Below, piece by piece: positions 8,599 through 16,903 of a DNA stretch of 64,000 nucleotides. Position numbers and translations under genes: made by a program. The notes under the pieces are model-generated. The model did not search any database. It saw only the letters and a list, made by a program, of their open reading frames with translations, and was not told the origin of the DNA. Source of the stretch: CAVYTF01 sp963708205 (GTDB taxonomy: Bacteria > Bacteroidota > Bacteroidia > Chitinophagales > Chitinophagaceae); contig OY970196.1 of the NCBI GenBank assembly GCA_963708205.1, forward strand, positions 2,604,001 through 2,668,000, given 5' to 3'. Position 1 is the first letter of the stretch. Each line of letters opens with the position of its first letter.

Positions 8599-9888
8599 AT
8601 GAAAAATGTACCATTAAATAATAAGCTTTTTGTAGAAAATAGAAAACGTTTTATTAAGGAGATGAAGCCAAACAGCATTGCAATATTTAATAGCAATGAT
8701 GAAGTGCCAAGCAATGCAGATTCTCTCTACAAATTTCAGCAAAACAGCGATCTGTATTGGCTTTCAGGCATTGAGCAGGAAGATACAATGGTTATTTTTT
8801 TTCCGGATAATGTTGATAAAAAATACCGCGAAGTATTGGTGTTGATTCGACCAAATGAAATGAAAGAAAAATGGGATGGCAAACGACTGCGTGCAGAAGA
8901 AGCAACAGGAATTTCCGGCATTCAAACGATCGTTTGGCTTGATAATTTAGAGGCTTTATTACAGCCATGGATTCACGCAGCAGAAACAATTTATCTCAAT
9001 ACAAATGAGAATGACCGCAAAAGTGTTTTACTTGAAACCCGCGACTACCGCTACATTCAGCAGATTAAACAGCATTATCCTTTGCATAAATATGAACGAA
9101 GTGCAAAGATTCTTGGAAAGCTTCGTGCAATAAAAACAAAAGCAGAAATTGATGTAGTGCAGACTGCTGTTGACATTACAGAAAAAGCTTTTCGCCGCCT
9201 GTTAGGCTTTATAAAACCCGGTGTGATGGAGTACGAAATAGAAGCAGAGATCTTGCACGAATTTTTGCGCCACCGGGCGCGTGGTGAGGCTTACAGCAGC
9301 ATTATTGCAAGCGGTGACAGAGCAAGAACATTGCATTATATTTTTAATAATAATGAGTGTAAAGATGGTGAATTGATATTGATGGATTTTGGTGCAAACT
9401 ATGCAGGATATGCTGCAGATCTTACACGAACGATTCCTGTAAATGGTAAATTTACAAGAAGACAAAAAACAGTTTATAATGCATGTTTGCATTTGCATAA
9501 TTATGCTAAAAGCCTACTGAAACCGGGCATTTCACTTGTTGAATACACAGAAAAAGTAGGAGATGAGGCGACAATGATTTTTCAGAAAATCGGGTTGCTG
9601 AAAAAGTCGGATATTAAAAATGAAGACAAAGAAAACAGGGCTTACAGAAAATATTTATATCATGGGATTTCACACCATCTCGGTGTTGATGTGCATGATC
9701 TTGGAACCAAAACAGGACCGTTAGAAGCGGGCATGTTATTAACCGTTGAACCCGGAATTTATATAGAGCAGGAACAAATGGGCGTGCGCATTGAGAATAA
9801 TGTTTGGCTTACAAAAAATGGTAATATTGATCTGATGAAAAATATTCCGATTGAAGTTGAAGAGATTGAAATGTTGATGAAAAAATAA
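8599..9888 (+). CDS. pepP: Xaa-Pro aminopeptidase (aminopeptidase P, M24)
   Basis: About 429 aa from the ATG at 8599; an in-frame TTG at 8578 adds 7 residues but lies in poor context. N-terminal creatinase-like domain (about 1-165) followed by a pita-bread M24 domain. Metal ligands can be read in LMDFGANYAGYAADLTRT (two Asp), the HGISHHLGVDVHD His, VEPGIY Glu and VRIENN Glu. Cleaves the N-terminal residue from peptides with proline in second position. Ends 12 bp before pssA, so co-transcription is possible. Confidence 0.94.
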   Translation: MKNVPLNNKLFVENRKRFIKEMKPNSIAIFNSNDEVPSNADSLYKFQQNSDLYWLSGIEQEDTMVIFFPDNVDKKYREVLVLIRPNEMKEKWDGKRLRAEEATGISGIQTIVWLDNLEALLQPWIHAAETIYLNTNENDRKSVLLETRDYRYIQQIKQHYPLHKYERSAKILGKLRAIKTKAEIDVVQTAVDITEKAFRRLLGFIKPGVMEYEIEAEILHEFLRHRARGEAYSSIIASGDRARTLHYIFNNNECKDGELILMDFGANYAGYAADLTRTIPVNGKFTRRQKTVYNACLHLHNYAKSLLKPGISLVEYTEKVGDEATMIFQKIGLLKKSDIKNEDKENRAYRKYLYHGISHHLGVDVHDLGTKTGPLEAGMLLTVEPGIYIEQEQMGVRIENNVWLTKNGNIDLMKNIPIEVEEIEMLMKK

Positions 9889-9900
9889 GTACATAGATTA

Positions 9901-10677
9901 ATGAAACAAATCCCAAACCTTTTCACTTTACTCAATCTTGTCTTTGGCTGCTTTGCAATTGTTTGTATTTTACAGGCAGGATTAAGTTTTACGGTTGATG
10001 AAAATACAGGGCAAAATTTAATTGTCGTTCCTGAAAAAATTTATTGGGCTTCTGTTTTTATTGGATGTGCAGCATTGATCGATTTCTTTGATGGATTTGT
10101 TGCAAGACTTTTGAAAGCATCTTCTGAAATGGGCAAGCAGCTTGATTCTTTGGCTGATGTTGTAAGTTTTGGTGTTGCGCCTGGATTAATAATTTACGAG
10201 TTTTTACGCATGAGCTATGCACAACAAATTAATGGACTGGATGTAAATCTTATTTGGTTGTTGCCTGCATTTTTAATTCCATGCGCAGGCGCATATCGTC
10301 TTGCAAGATTTAATCTTGATTCCTCGCAAAGCCACCGCTTTAAAGGAGTTCCGGTTCCTGCTATTGGTTTGCTTGTTGCATCTTTTCCTTTGATTTATTG
10401 GTACACGGATAAAAATTGGGTGATACAAATAATGATAAATAAATGGTTTTGGTATGCAGTTATTTTTATCATCAGTTATTTAATGATTTCAAAATTACCT
10501 ATGCTGGCATTGAAGTTTAGCGGAATGAATTTTAAAAAATTACTTCCTTTTATTATTATATTTTTCACCATAATTATTTCAGCAATCTTATTTCAATGGC
10601 TTGCTGTGCCAATTGCTTTTATCTCTTATGTAATTTTATCTTTGCTTTTCAAACCAAAATTTCATGAACAATTATAA
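9901..10677 (+). CDS. pssA: CDP-diacylglycerol--serine O-phosphatidyltransferase
   Basis: 258 aa membrane enzyme making phosphatidylserine, the precursor of phosphatidylethanolamine. The CDP-alcohol phosphotransferase motif is complete: DFFDGFVAR followed by LLKASSEMG, then KQLDSLAD, giving D-x2-DG-x2-AR-x8-G-x3-D-x3-D. Begins with a membrane helix (PNLFTLLNLVFGCFAIV) and ends in several hydrophobic helices. Its last 14 bp overlap the purS start. Confidence 0.93.
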   Translation: MKQIPNLFTLLNLVFGCFAIVCILQAGLSFTVDENTGQNLIVVPEKIYWASVFIGCAALIDFFDGFVARLLKASSEMGKQLDSLADVVSFGVAPGLIIYEFLRMSYAQQINGLDVNLIWLLPAFLIPCAGAYRLARFNLDSSQSHRFKGVPVPAIGLLVASFPLIYWYTDKNWVIQIMINKWFWYAVIFIISYLMISKLPMLALKFSGMNFKKLLPFIIIFFTIIISAILFQWLAVPIAFISYVILSLLFKPKFHEQL

Positions 10678-10915
10678 CATTCAAATAAAAATAATGCCTT
10701 TAAAAGATTTGCTTGATCCGCAGGGAAAAGCAGTTCTCGGAGGTTTGAAAAGTCTTGGAATTGACACGGTTGAAGATGTGCGCGTTGGTAAACACATCAC
10801 TTTGCAAATGCAGGCTGCATCTGAATTTGAAGCAAAACAAATAGCTGATGATGCATGTAAAAAACTGCTTGCAAATCCTGTCATGGAATTTTATGAAATA
10901 GAAACAATAAACTAA
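10664..10915 (+). CDS. purS: Phosphoribosylformylglycinamidine synthase subunit PurS
   Basis: 83 aa. The IMPLKDLLDPQGKAV segment and GIDTVEDVRVGKHI are diagnostic for PurS, the small subunit that links PurQ and PurL in bacteria with the three-part FGAM synthase. The start overlaps pssA by 14 bp, a strong sign of translational coupling; the ATG at 10664 gives the leading beta strand expected for the family. purQ and purL are not in the window. Confidence 0.93.
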   Translation: MNNYNIQIKIMPLKDLLDPQGKAVLGGLKSLGIDTVEDVRVGKHITLQMQAASEFEAKQIADDACKKLLANPVMEFYEIETIN

Positions 10916-10987
10916 TGTGCAGATGTGCGGATGTGCAAATATGAAATGAAAAAATTCGCACATTCGCATATTCGATAATCTGCACAT
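10915..10987. repeat. Imperfect palindrome between purS and rsmI
   Basis: ATGTGCAGAT at 10915-10924 and its exact reverse complement ATCTGCACAT at 10978-10987 bracket further partly complementary GATGTGC / GCACATT blocks, making a foldback of about 70 bp that fills the whole gap and ends two bases before the rsmI ATG. A half-copy of the same GCGAATGTGCAAATATGCAA theme is at about 20660-20690 upstream of fabI, so this is a repeat family, possibly acting as terminator or RNA processing site. Confidence 0.6.
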
Positions 10988-10988
10988 C

Positions 10989-11654
10989 ATGTTGTATCTC
11001 GTTCCCACACCTTTAGGAAATTTAAAAGACATTACACTTCGTGCTTTAGAAATATTAAATGAAGTTGATTTAATTCTTTGCGAAGACACCAGAACATCTT
11101 CAAAATTATTGCAGCATTACAATATTCAAAAACCACTTTCACCTTATCATCAACATAACGAACATAAGGTTCTGATGCATTTAACTGAACAATTATTATC
11201 AGGAAAAAAAATGGCACTCATCACAGATGCAGGCACACCCGGCATTTCAGACCCTGCATTTTTATTGGTGCGCGAATGCATAAAGCAAAACATAAAAGTA
11301 GACTGCCTGCCTGGCGCAACAGCTTTTGTTCCGGCATTGGTTAACAGCGGCATTCCGTGCAACAGGTTTTTGTTCGAAGGTTTTTTGCCGATAAAAAAAG
11401 GCAGGCATTCTTTATTAACCAAACTTGCTGAAGAAGATCGCACAATTATTTTTTATGAAAGTCCTGTTCGTCTTGTTAAAACTTTGGAAGAACTGATAAC
11501 GTATTTTGGTGCTGAAAGGCAATGCAGTGTTAGCCGGGAACTGACAAAAATGTTTGAAGAAAATAAAAGAGGAACGTTGCACGATGTTTGCTTATACTTT
11601 AAAGAAAAAAATGTGAAGGGTGAAATTGTGATAGTTGTTGCAGGTAAGTCGTAA
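10989..11654 (+). CDS. rsmI: 16S rRNA (cytidine-1402-2'-O)-methyltransferase
   Basis: 221 aa SAM-dependent methyltransferase of the tetrapyrrole-methylase fold. Begins MLYLVPTPLGNLKDITLRA, contains CEDTRTSSKLL and LITDAGTPGISDP, all diagnostic for RsmI, which 2'-O-methylates C1402 at the ribosomal P site. Preceded by the palindromic repeat after purS and followed by a PepSY-like gene. Confidence 0.95.
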   Translation: MLYLVPTPLGNLKDITLRALEILNEVDLILCEDTRTSSKLLQHYNIQKPLSPYHQHNEHKVLMHLTEQLLSGKKMALITDAGTPGISDPAFLLVRECIKQNIKVDCLPGATAFVPALVNSGIPCNRFLFEGFLPIKKGRHSLLTKLAEEDRTIIFYESPVRLVKTLEELITYFGAERQCSVSRELTKMFEENKRGTLHDVCLYFKEKNVKGEIVIVVAGKS

Positions 11655-11676
11655 TTATTAACCATTAATATTTATT

Positions 11677-12117
11677 ATGAAAAAAGTTTTTTTAGCAGCC
11701 ATTTTTATCGCATCAGCATTTATCTCAAATGCGCAAATAAGAAAAATACCATCTGAAGTTACTGATGCGTTCAAAACAAAATATCCTAATGCACAAACCG
11801 TTTCCTGGAAAGATAAAGTAACATCTTTTGAAGCAAGTTTTATTGATAATAAAATAAACGTTGATGCCTATTTTGACAGCAAAGGCAATTGGATAGAAAC
11901 CGATAAAACATGGAGTTACGAAACCATTCCTGATGCGGTGAAAGATGGATTTAATAAAAGCAAATACAAAGATGATTGGGATGTGAAAGATGTGGTGGAA
12001 ATAGAAAGACCGGACATGCATCAATTCAGGTTAACGGTTAAAAAAAATGATGTGCAATTAAAATATCTTTATTTTGAAACTGATGGCAAACTGGCAAGAG
12101 AAGCGCTGACTTTATAA
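11677..12117 (+). CDS. Secreted PepSY-like domain protein
   Basis: 146 aa with a signal peptide (MKKVFLAAIFIASAFISNAQ, predicted cleavage after the Ala of SNA). The mature part has two repeats of the IPxxVxxAFxxKYPnAxxvxW theme (IPSEVTDAFKTKYPNAQTVSW and IPDAVKDGF...), typical of the periplasmic PepSY-like/DUF2874 proteins common in Bacteroidota. Function unknown. A related secreted protein is encoded at 37240-37785. Followed by an intrinsic terminator. Confidence 0.82.
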   Translation: MKKVFLAAIFIASAFISNAQIRKIPSEVTDAFKTKYPNAQTVSWKDKVTSFEASFIDNKINVDAYFDSKGNWIETDKTWSYETIPDAVKDGFNKSKYKDDWDVKDVVEIERPDMHQFRLTVKKNDVQLKYLYFETDGKLAREALTL

Positions 12118-12138
12118 GTTTTATATAATTATAACAAG

Positions 12139-12173
12139 CCTGCAACAGCTTTAAAACTTTGCAGGTTTTTTTA
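12139..12173 (+). terminator. Intrinsic terminator after the PepSY-like gene
   Basis: CCTGCAA and TTGCAGG form a 7-bp stem with a loop of about 13 nt, followed by a run of seven T. Confidence 0.7.
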
Positions 12174-12204
12174 TTAAATAATTTCGCTTAGCTAAAAAGA
12201 AAGG

Positions 12205-12240
12205 AGAAAGATGAACGGAGCGTCGCAAGTAAAGCATCAT
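12205..12240. repeat. Dispersed intergenic repeat, copy C
   Basis: GATGAACGGAGCGTCGCAAG, identical over 20 bp to copy A at 799-818 and again followed by an AAAGC tail. Lies between a terminator and the M1 peptidase gene. Confidence 0.65.
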
Positions 12241-12286
12241 TTAAAAACTACAGTTGGTCAACAAAAATTCTTAAAAAATTATTTGC

Positions 12287-14152
12287 ATGAAAAAGATATT
12301 GTGGGTTTTTGTTTTAATTTTTTGCGCGGGTAAAATAACTTTTGCTCAACCGGACAGATGGCAACAAAAAATAAAATATGTGATAGACGTGAACATGAAT
12401 GTAATGAGCAATCAATTTACAGGAACAGAAAAAATTGATTACTGGAATAATTCGCCGGACACTTTGCACAGACTTTTTTTTCATCTCTATTGGAATGCAT
12501 TTCAGCCAAACAGCATGATGGATATTCGCAGCCGCGAGCTCGGAAAAGTTATTGATGGTACTGATAAAAATGGCAAGGAAGTTTATGATTGGGATCCACG
12601 TGTGCGAGATAGAATAAGCAAGCTTCAGCCAAATGAAATTGGTTATGACAGTGTGAGTGTTTTAAAGGTTAATGGCATTGCGCAAAAACTTATTTATCAT
12701 GAAACAATTTTAGAAGTTCAACTTTTGTCGCCGATAATGCCACACTCCAAAGCCTCGCTGGACGTGGCTTTCAGTGCGCAGGTTCCTGTTCAGATCCGCA
12801 GAAGCGGAAGAGATAATGCTGAAGGTGTACGTTACAGCATGAGCCAATGGTATCCAAAACTTGCAGAATATGATTATGAAGGCTGGCATGCAGATCCATA
12901 TATCGCAAGAGAGTTTTATGGTGTGTGGGGAGATTATGATGTGAACATTACCATTGATAAAGCTTACATGCTTGCGGCAACAGGAACCTTACAAAATGCA
13001 AATGAAACCGGTTTTGGATATGAAACGCAACCATCAAATATTAACCATCAATCATCAACCTTAACATGGAAATTTTCTGCGCAAACTGTGCATGATTTTG
13101 TGTGGGCTGCAGATCCCACTTTTATTATGCAGAAAAGACAAATTAAAAATGAACCTCTGTTTTATTTTGTTTATAAAAAAGTAGATTCAATGCAGGCGAA
13201 ATGGACAGTACTTGCAGACACAATTGTAAAGGCATATCCTTACATTGAAAAAACTTTCGGCGCTTATCCTTATAAAAATTATTCTTTCATTCAAGGCGGT
13301 GATGGCGGTATGGAATATCCGATGGCAACGTTGATAAACAAGCCAAGTGAAGGAGATGCTGTGCACGAGTTTATGCATAGCTGGTATTATGGTATGATGG
13401 CGAATAATGAAAGTTTGTATCCGTGGATGGATGAAGGATTTACAACATATTCAGAGTTGCGTGTAAGCGCGTGGCTGCGCGGTGATTCTTCGTTTCCATT
13501 TACCCGCGCATATAATTCTTACATACGCATCACTAAGACTAATCTGGAAGAACCTTTAAGCACGCACGCTGATCATTATAACACAAACCTTGCTTATGAA
13601 CAAGCTGCTTATTCCAAAGGATGTATTTTTCTTGCGCAGCTTGGATACATAGTCGGTGATAAAATACGGGATAAAATTTTATTGGAATATTATAATGAAT
13701 GGCGCTTCAAGCATCCCAATCCCAACGATTTTATAAGAGTAGCTGAGAAGGTGAGTGGCATTGAATTGCAGTGGTATAAAGAATACTGGATTAATTCAAC
13801 CAAAACAATTGATTATGGTTTGGGCAATGTCAGCGATTCTGATGGCAAGGCAGCCATCACTTTAAAACGTATTGGTTATATGCCCATGCCCATTGATGTG
13901 CTTATAACCTATAAAGATGGCAGCAAAGAAATGCACAATATTCCAATGGACCTGATGTATGGCAGCAAAGCCGCTGAAGATAACAGCATTCCTTTTATTG
14001 TGCACAAAGAATGGAATTGGGTAAACCCTGAATATACCTTGTTTCTTGATAAACCTGTCGCAAACATTAAGCAAGTAGAAATCGATCCAAGTATGCGAAT
14101 GGCAGACATCAATCGCATTAATAATAAAATAGTTGTTCCTGATGTGAAATAA
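12287..14152 (+). CDS. Secreted M1-family zinc metallopeptidase
   Basis: 621 aa with a signal peptide ending near TFAQ. The N-terminal beta-sandwich is followed by the catalytic domain: the exopeptidase motif appears as GGMEYPMAT (variant of GAMEN), the zinc site as HEFMH at residues 360-364 with Glu383 in DEGFTTYSE as third ligand. Expected to be a periplasmic or surface aminopeptidase. The C-terminal part (about 500-621) is beta-rich and ends without an obvious secretion tag. Single-gene unit. Confidence 0.9.
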   Translation: MKKILWVFVLIFCAGKITFAQPDRWQQKIKYVIDVNMNVMSNQFTGTEKIDYWNNSPDTLHRLFFHLYWNAFQPNSMMDIRSRELGKVIDGTDKNGKEVYDWDPRVRDRISKLQPNEIGYDSVSVLKVNGIAQKLIYHETILEVQLLSPIMPHSKASLDVAFSAQVPVQIRRSGRDNAEGVRYSMSQWYPKLAEYDYEGWHADPYIAREFYGVWGDYDVNITIDKAYMLAATGTLQNANETGFGYETQPSNINHQSSTLTWKFSAQTVHDFVWAADPTFIMQKRQIKNEPLFYFVYKKVDSMQAKWTVLADTIVKAYPYIEKTFGAYPYKNYSFIQGGDGGMEYPMATLINKPSEGDAVHEFMHSWYYGMMANNESLYPWMDEGFTTYSELRVSAWLRGDSSFPFTRAYNSYIRITKTNLEEPLSTHADHYNTNLAYEQAAYSKGCIFLAQLGYIVGDKIRDKILLEYYNEWRFKHPNPNDFIRVAEKVSGIELQWYKEYWINSTKTIDYGLGNVSDSDGKAAITLKRIGYMPMPIDVLITYKDGSKEMHNIPMDLMYGSKAAEDNSIPFIVHKEWNWVNPEYTLFLDKPVANIKQVEIDPSMRMADINRINNKIVVPDVK

Positions 14153-14192
14153 ATAGTGGCATAGTGGTTGTGTTTTTTAATAAAATACTTGT

Positions 14193-14342
14193 ATGATACG
14201 TAAATTAAAATCCGGCGAATACCGTTTGTATTCACGAAAGAAAGATGCGAAAACTAATAAGCGCAAAAACCTTGGCACCTTCAACTCTTTAGAAGCTGCA
14301 AAAAAGCACGAGCAGGAGATACAATATTTTAAACGGCATTAA
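14193..14342 (+). CDS. Small basic conserved protein, 49 aa
   Basis: Reads MIRKLKSGEYRLYSRKKD, then NKRKNLGTFNSLEAAKKHEQ and ends QYFKRH. Very basic, with a beta-strand pattern (EYRLYSRKK, RKNLGTF) followed by a helix, like the AP2/integrase-arm type fold that binds DNA or RNA. I recall similar tiny proteins in many Bacteroidota but know no function. Starts 40 bp after the M1 peptidase stop. Being short and Lys/Arg-rich it could be a nucleic-acid-binding protein; this is inference. Confidence 0.75.
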   Translation: MIRKLKSGEYRLYSRKKDAKTNKRKNLGTFNSLEAAKKHEQEIQYFKRH

Positions 14343-14422
14343 GAATGATGATTTGATGCCTCTCCACTTGCGGAGTGTAGGCGAAACCCAAGTTTTTTAT
14401 CTCTTGACTGGGGATGAGCGTA

Positions 14423-14672
14423 GGTTTTGGTACAAAATAACGCAATTGTAACAATTACCTTAGGTTTTGTTACAATAGGTAACGCGGTAGTAACAATTGC
14501 CTTAGGTTTTGTTACAATAGGTAAAGTGATTGTAACACTTTCTTTAGGTTCTGTCACAATCTGTAAGCAGATTGTGAGAGTTTCCTTGCGTTCTGTCAGA
14601 ATCTGTAAGCAGATTGTGAATGTTTCTTTAGGTTTCGTCACAATCTGTAAGGTGATTCTAACATTTGCCGAA
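14423..14672. repeat. Tandem array of six 42-bp hairpin-forming repeats
   Basis: Six units begin at about 14423 (40 bp), 14463, 14505, 14547, 14589 and 14631, each opening GGTTTTGTTACAAT or a variant. Each unit contains an inverted repeat: GTTACAAT/ATTGTAAC in unit 3, CACAATCTG/CAGATTGTG in unit 4, weaker in the others. Both strands stay open because 42 is a multiple of three, but codon conservation between units is poorer than conservation of the pairing. It fills the gap between the 49-aa gene and the convergent oxidoreductase. Confidence 0.85.
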
Positions 14673-14691
14673 GGCAAAGCATTTTTTTCTT

Positions 14692-15633
14692 TCAGAATGG
14701 TTTTTCCCTCATCGCACAAAACTCTTCCCATACTTCTTTCACAATATCGGCCGCGGATTGTATGTCGTTTATCAAAATGCTTGACTGTCCTATTTCGAGT
14801 TCGCCTTCATCCAAATTTCCTTCCAGCATGCCGCGTTTGGCTCGTCCATGCCCGAGCAAGTTTTTTATTTCCTCTTCGTTTGCTCCGCGCATCTCGGCGG
14901 CTTTTATTTCCTCAAAAAAATGATTCTTCAATAAGCGCACGGGCATTAATTTTTTCATGCTTAAAAATGTGTCGCCTTCCTGCGCGGTTACTACCGCGTT
15001 TTTAAAATTTATATGAGATGATGCTTCCGTGCTGCACACAAACCTGCTGCCCATTTGCACGCCGTCTGCCCCAAGCGCCATCGCTGCAAACATTTGTCTT
15101 CCTGTAGCAATGCCCCCTGCTGCAATCACAGGAATGGTTACTGCTTCACGAACGGCGGGTATCAAAACAAATGTGGTGGTTTCTTCGCGGCCATTATGCC
15201 CGCCTGCTTCAAATCCTTCTGCTACAACTGCATCGCAACTTGCATCTTCAGTTTTTTGCGCAAACCTGCTGCTGCTAACAACATGCACTACGATAGCGCC
15301 ATTATCTTTTAAAATTTTTGTCCATGTTTTGGGATTGCCTGCGCTTGTAAAAACGATCTTTATTTTTTCCTGTAGAATGATTTCGATATGCTTCTCAACA
15401 TCAGGATATATCAACGGCAGATTTACGCCAAAAGGTTTATTGGTTGCTTCTTTGCATTTTTGAATGTGCTCGCGCAAAATATTTGGATACATGCTGCCGC
15501 TGCCGATCAATCCTAAAGCGCCTGCATTGCTAACAGCACTCGCAAGTTTCCATCCGCTGTTCCAAACCATGCCGGCTTGAATGATTGGATAAGTGATGTT
15601 GAATAGTTTGGTGATTGAATTGCTGAAATGCAT
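14692..15633 (-). CDS. FMN-dependent nitronate monooxygenase / FabK-like oxidoreductase
   Basis: 313 aa TIM-barrel flavoprotein. The N-terminus NITYPIIQAGMVWNSG, the GGHNGREE motif and AAGGIATGRQMFAAMALGADGVQMGSRF phosphate-binding end (segment near 170-200) are typical of the 2-nitropropane dioxygenase/nitronate monooxygenase family, which also contains the enoyl-ACP reductase FabK. A canonical FabI is encoded at 19840, so a FabK role is not required; nitronate detoxification or another oxidoreductase activity are both possible. Single gene flanked by repeats on both sides. Confidence 0.86.
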   Translation of the reverse strand: MHFSNSITKLFNITYPIIQAGMVWNSGWKLASAVSNAGALGLIGSGSMYPNILREHIQKCKEATNKPFGVNLPLIYPDVEKHIEIILQEKIKIVFTSAGNPKTWTKILKDNGAIVVHVVSSSRFAQKTEDASCDAVVAEGFEAGGHNGREETTTFVLIPAVREAVTIPVIAAGGIATGRQMFAAMALGADGVQMGSRFVCSTEASSHINFKNAVVTAQEGDTFLSMKKLMPVRLLKNHFFEEIKAAEMRGANEEEIKNLLGHGRAKRGMLEGNLDEGELEIGQSSILINDIQSAADIVKEVWEEFCAMREKPF

Positions 15634-15700
15634 GAAAGTAAAATTAGCAATTCACGAATAAGTTTATGATATAAAATGAAAAGAAAGTTCAATAATGTTA

Positions 15701-15760
15701 GGAACGATGAAAGGATTGCGACGCAACGATGATGCTATGAAAAACTGAAGCTGGTATGCA
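15701..15760. repeat. Dispersed intergenic repeat, copy D
   Basis: GGATTGCGACGCAACGATGA followed by TGCTATGAAAAACTGAAGCT; about 90 percent identical to copy B at 4441-4500 over 60 bp by eye. Lies directly downstream of the nucleotidyltransferase stop. Confidence 0.75.
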
Positions 15761-15769
15761 AAAAAACCA

Positions 15770-16765
15770 TCATCCAAAATCAATCTCAGTGTTATCGCCG
15801 ATGTTCAGGCTGCGGCTCAAACCCTTTACTGACGCGTCGCTTCCAATGAGCGAGTTGTCAACAACGACTTCGAATAAATTTGTGTAAGAGCCAATAATGC
15901 TGTCGCGAACAATTGAAAAAGTGATGTTGGTATTTGCACCAACTGCAACGTGCGGACCGATGATAGAATTTTTTAAAACGCAGCCCGCACCAATGCTTAC
16001 GGGTGGAATGATGATGGTATTTTCCTGCTCGACACTTTCGTGAATCTTGCCGCCAAATTTTTTCAGGAGCGTGGCATTGCTTTCGATCAGCGTTTCTTTT
16101 TTGCCGCAATCGAACCAGTTTTTAACTTTGAAAGATTTGAATTTTGCACCGCGTTTTATCATGCAGTCGAGTGCATCGGTAAGATTATATTCACCCAAAG
16201 TTTTTATATCCTGCATAAAAATATGTTGCAGGCATTCAAACAAGAAATTTGTCTCTTTTATTTTATAAAGACCAACAAGTGCCATGTTGCTTTTAGGAAT
16301 TGCCGGCTTTTCTACAACATGATCTATAAAGGTTTCTGCATCAATTTCAGCAACACCAAATTTGCGCGGATCATCAACTTTTTTTACACCCAGCATACTG
16401 TACGGACTTTCTAAAACTTCCTTTACATCATAATCGCAAATGGTATCGCCGAGTGTTACGAACACTTCATCGTCACCAACAATGTTGCGGGTAAGTTCTA
16501 TTGCATGCCCGGTTCCCTGCCGCTCATTTTGATATACGAAATGGCAAATAAGATCTGGATAGCATTGCTTTACATAGTCCTGAATTTTTTCTCCGAGATA
16601 ACCAACGATAAAAATAAATTCATTGATACCTGCTTCGTGCAACTGGTCAACAATAAAACTTAAAATAGTTTTACCTGCAATGGGAATAAGCGCTTTTGGT
16701 TGTGTATATGTATGCGGCCGAAGCTTTGCGCCTGCGCCCGCTACTGGGATTATTGCTTTCATCAA
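15770..16765 (-). CDS. Sugar-1-phosphate nucleotidyltransferase
   Basis: 331 aa. The N-terminal domain starts MKAIIPVAGAGAKLRPHTYT and PKALIPIAGK, the GxGxRxxPxTxxxPK nucleotide-binding signature with Ala-Lys in place of Thr-Arg; QGTGHAI and VTLGDT follow. The C-terminal third (about 240-331) is a left-handed beta-helix of hexapeptide type (IGAGCVLKNSIIGPHVAVGAN). The family makes NDP-glucose or related donors for polysaccharide synthesis. The nucleotide used cannot be told. The second Met (16762) is an equally good start. Confidence 0.88.
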   Translation of the reverse strand: MMKAIIPVAGAGAKLRPHTYTQPKALIPIAGKTILSFIVDQLHEAGINEFIFIVGYLGEKIQDYVKQCYPDLICHFVYQNERQGTGHAIELTRNIVGDDEVFVTLGDTICDYDVKEVLESPYSMLGVKKVDDPRKFGVAEIDAETFIDHVVEKPAIPKSNMALVGLYKIKETNFLFECLQHIFMQDIKTLGEYNLTDALDCMIKRGAKFKSFKVKNWFDCGKKETLIESNATLLKKFGGKIHESVEQENTIIIPPVSIGAGCVLKNSIIGPHVAVGANTNITFSIVRDSIIGSYTNLFEVVVDNSLIGSDASVKGLSRSLNIGDNTEIDFG

Positions 16766-16903
16766 TACGTTTTTTTCATCTCGATCAACACATATTCTTG
16801 CTTCTGCTGAAAGTGTGAAAGTAATAAAAATTTATAAACGAGCAGAGCAAAATGATTGCAAAGAGATACTAAATTTTATAAAGGATGTTTTATACTTTCA
16901 CTT

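Noticed and set aside
14339..15005. Long frames over the 42-bp repeats on both strands
   Set aside because: Same reason; the plus-strand frame runs antisense into the oxidoreductase gene, and pairing rather than codons is kept between units.
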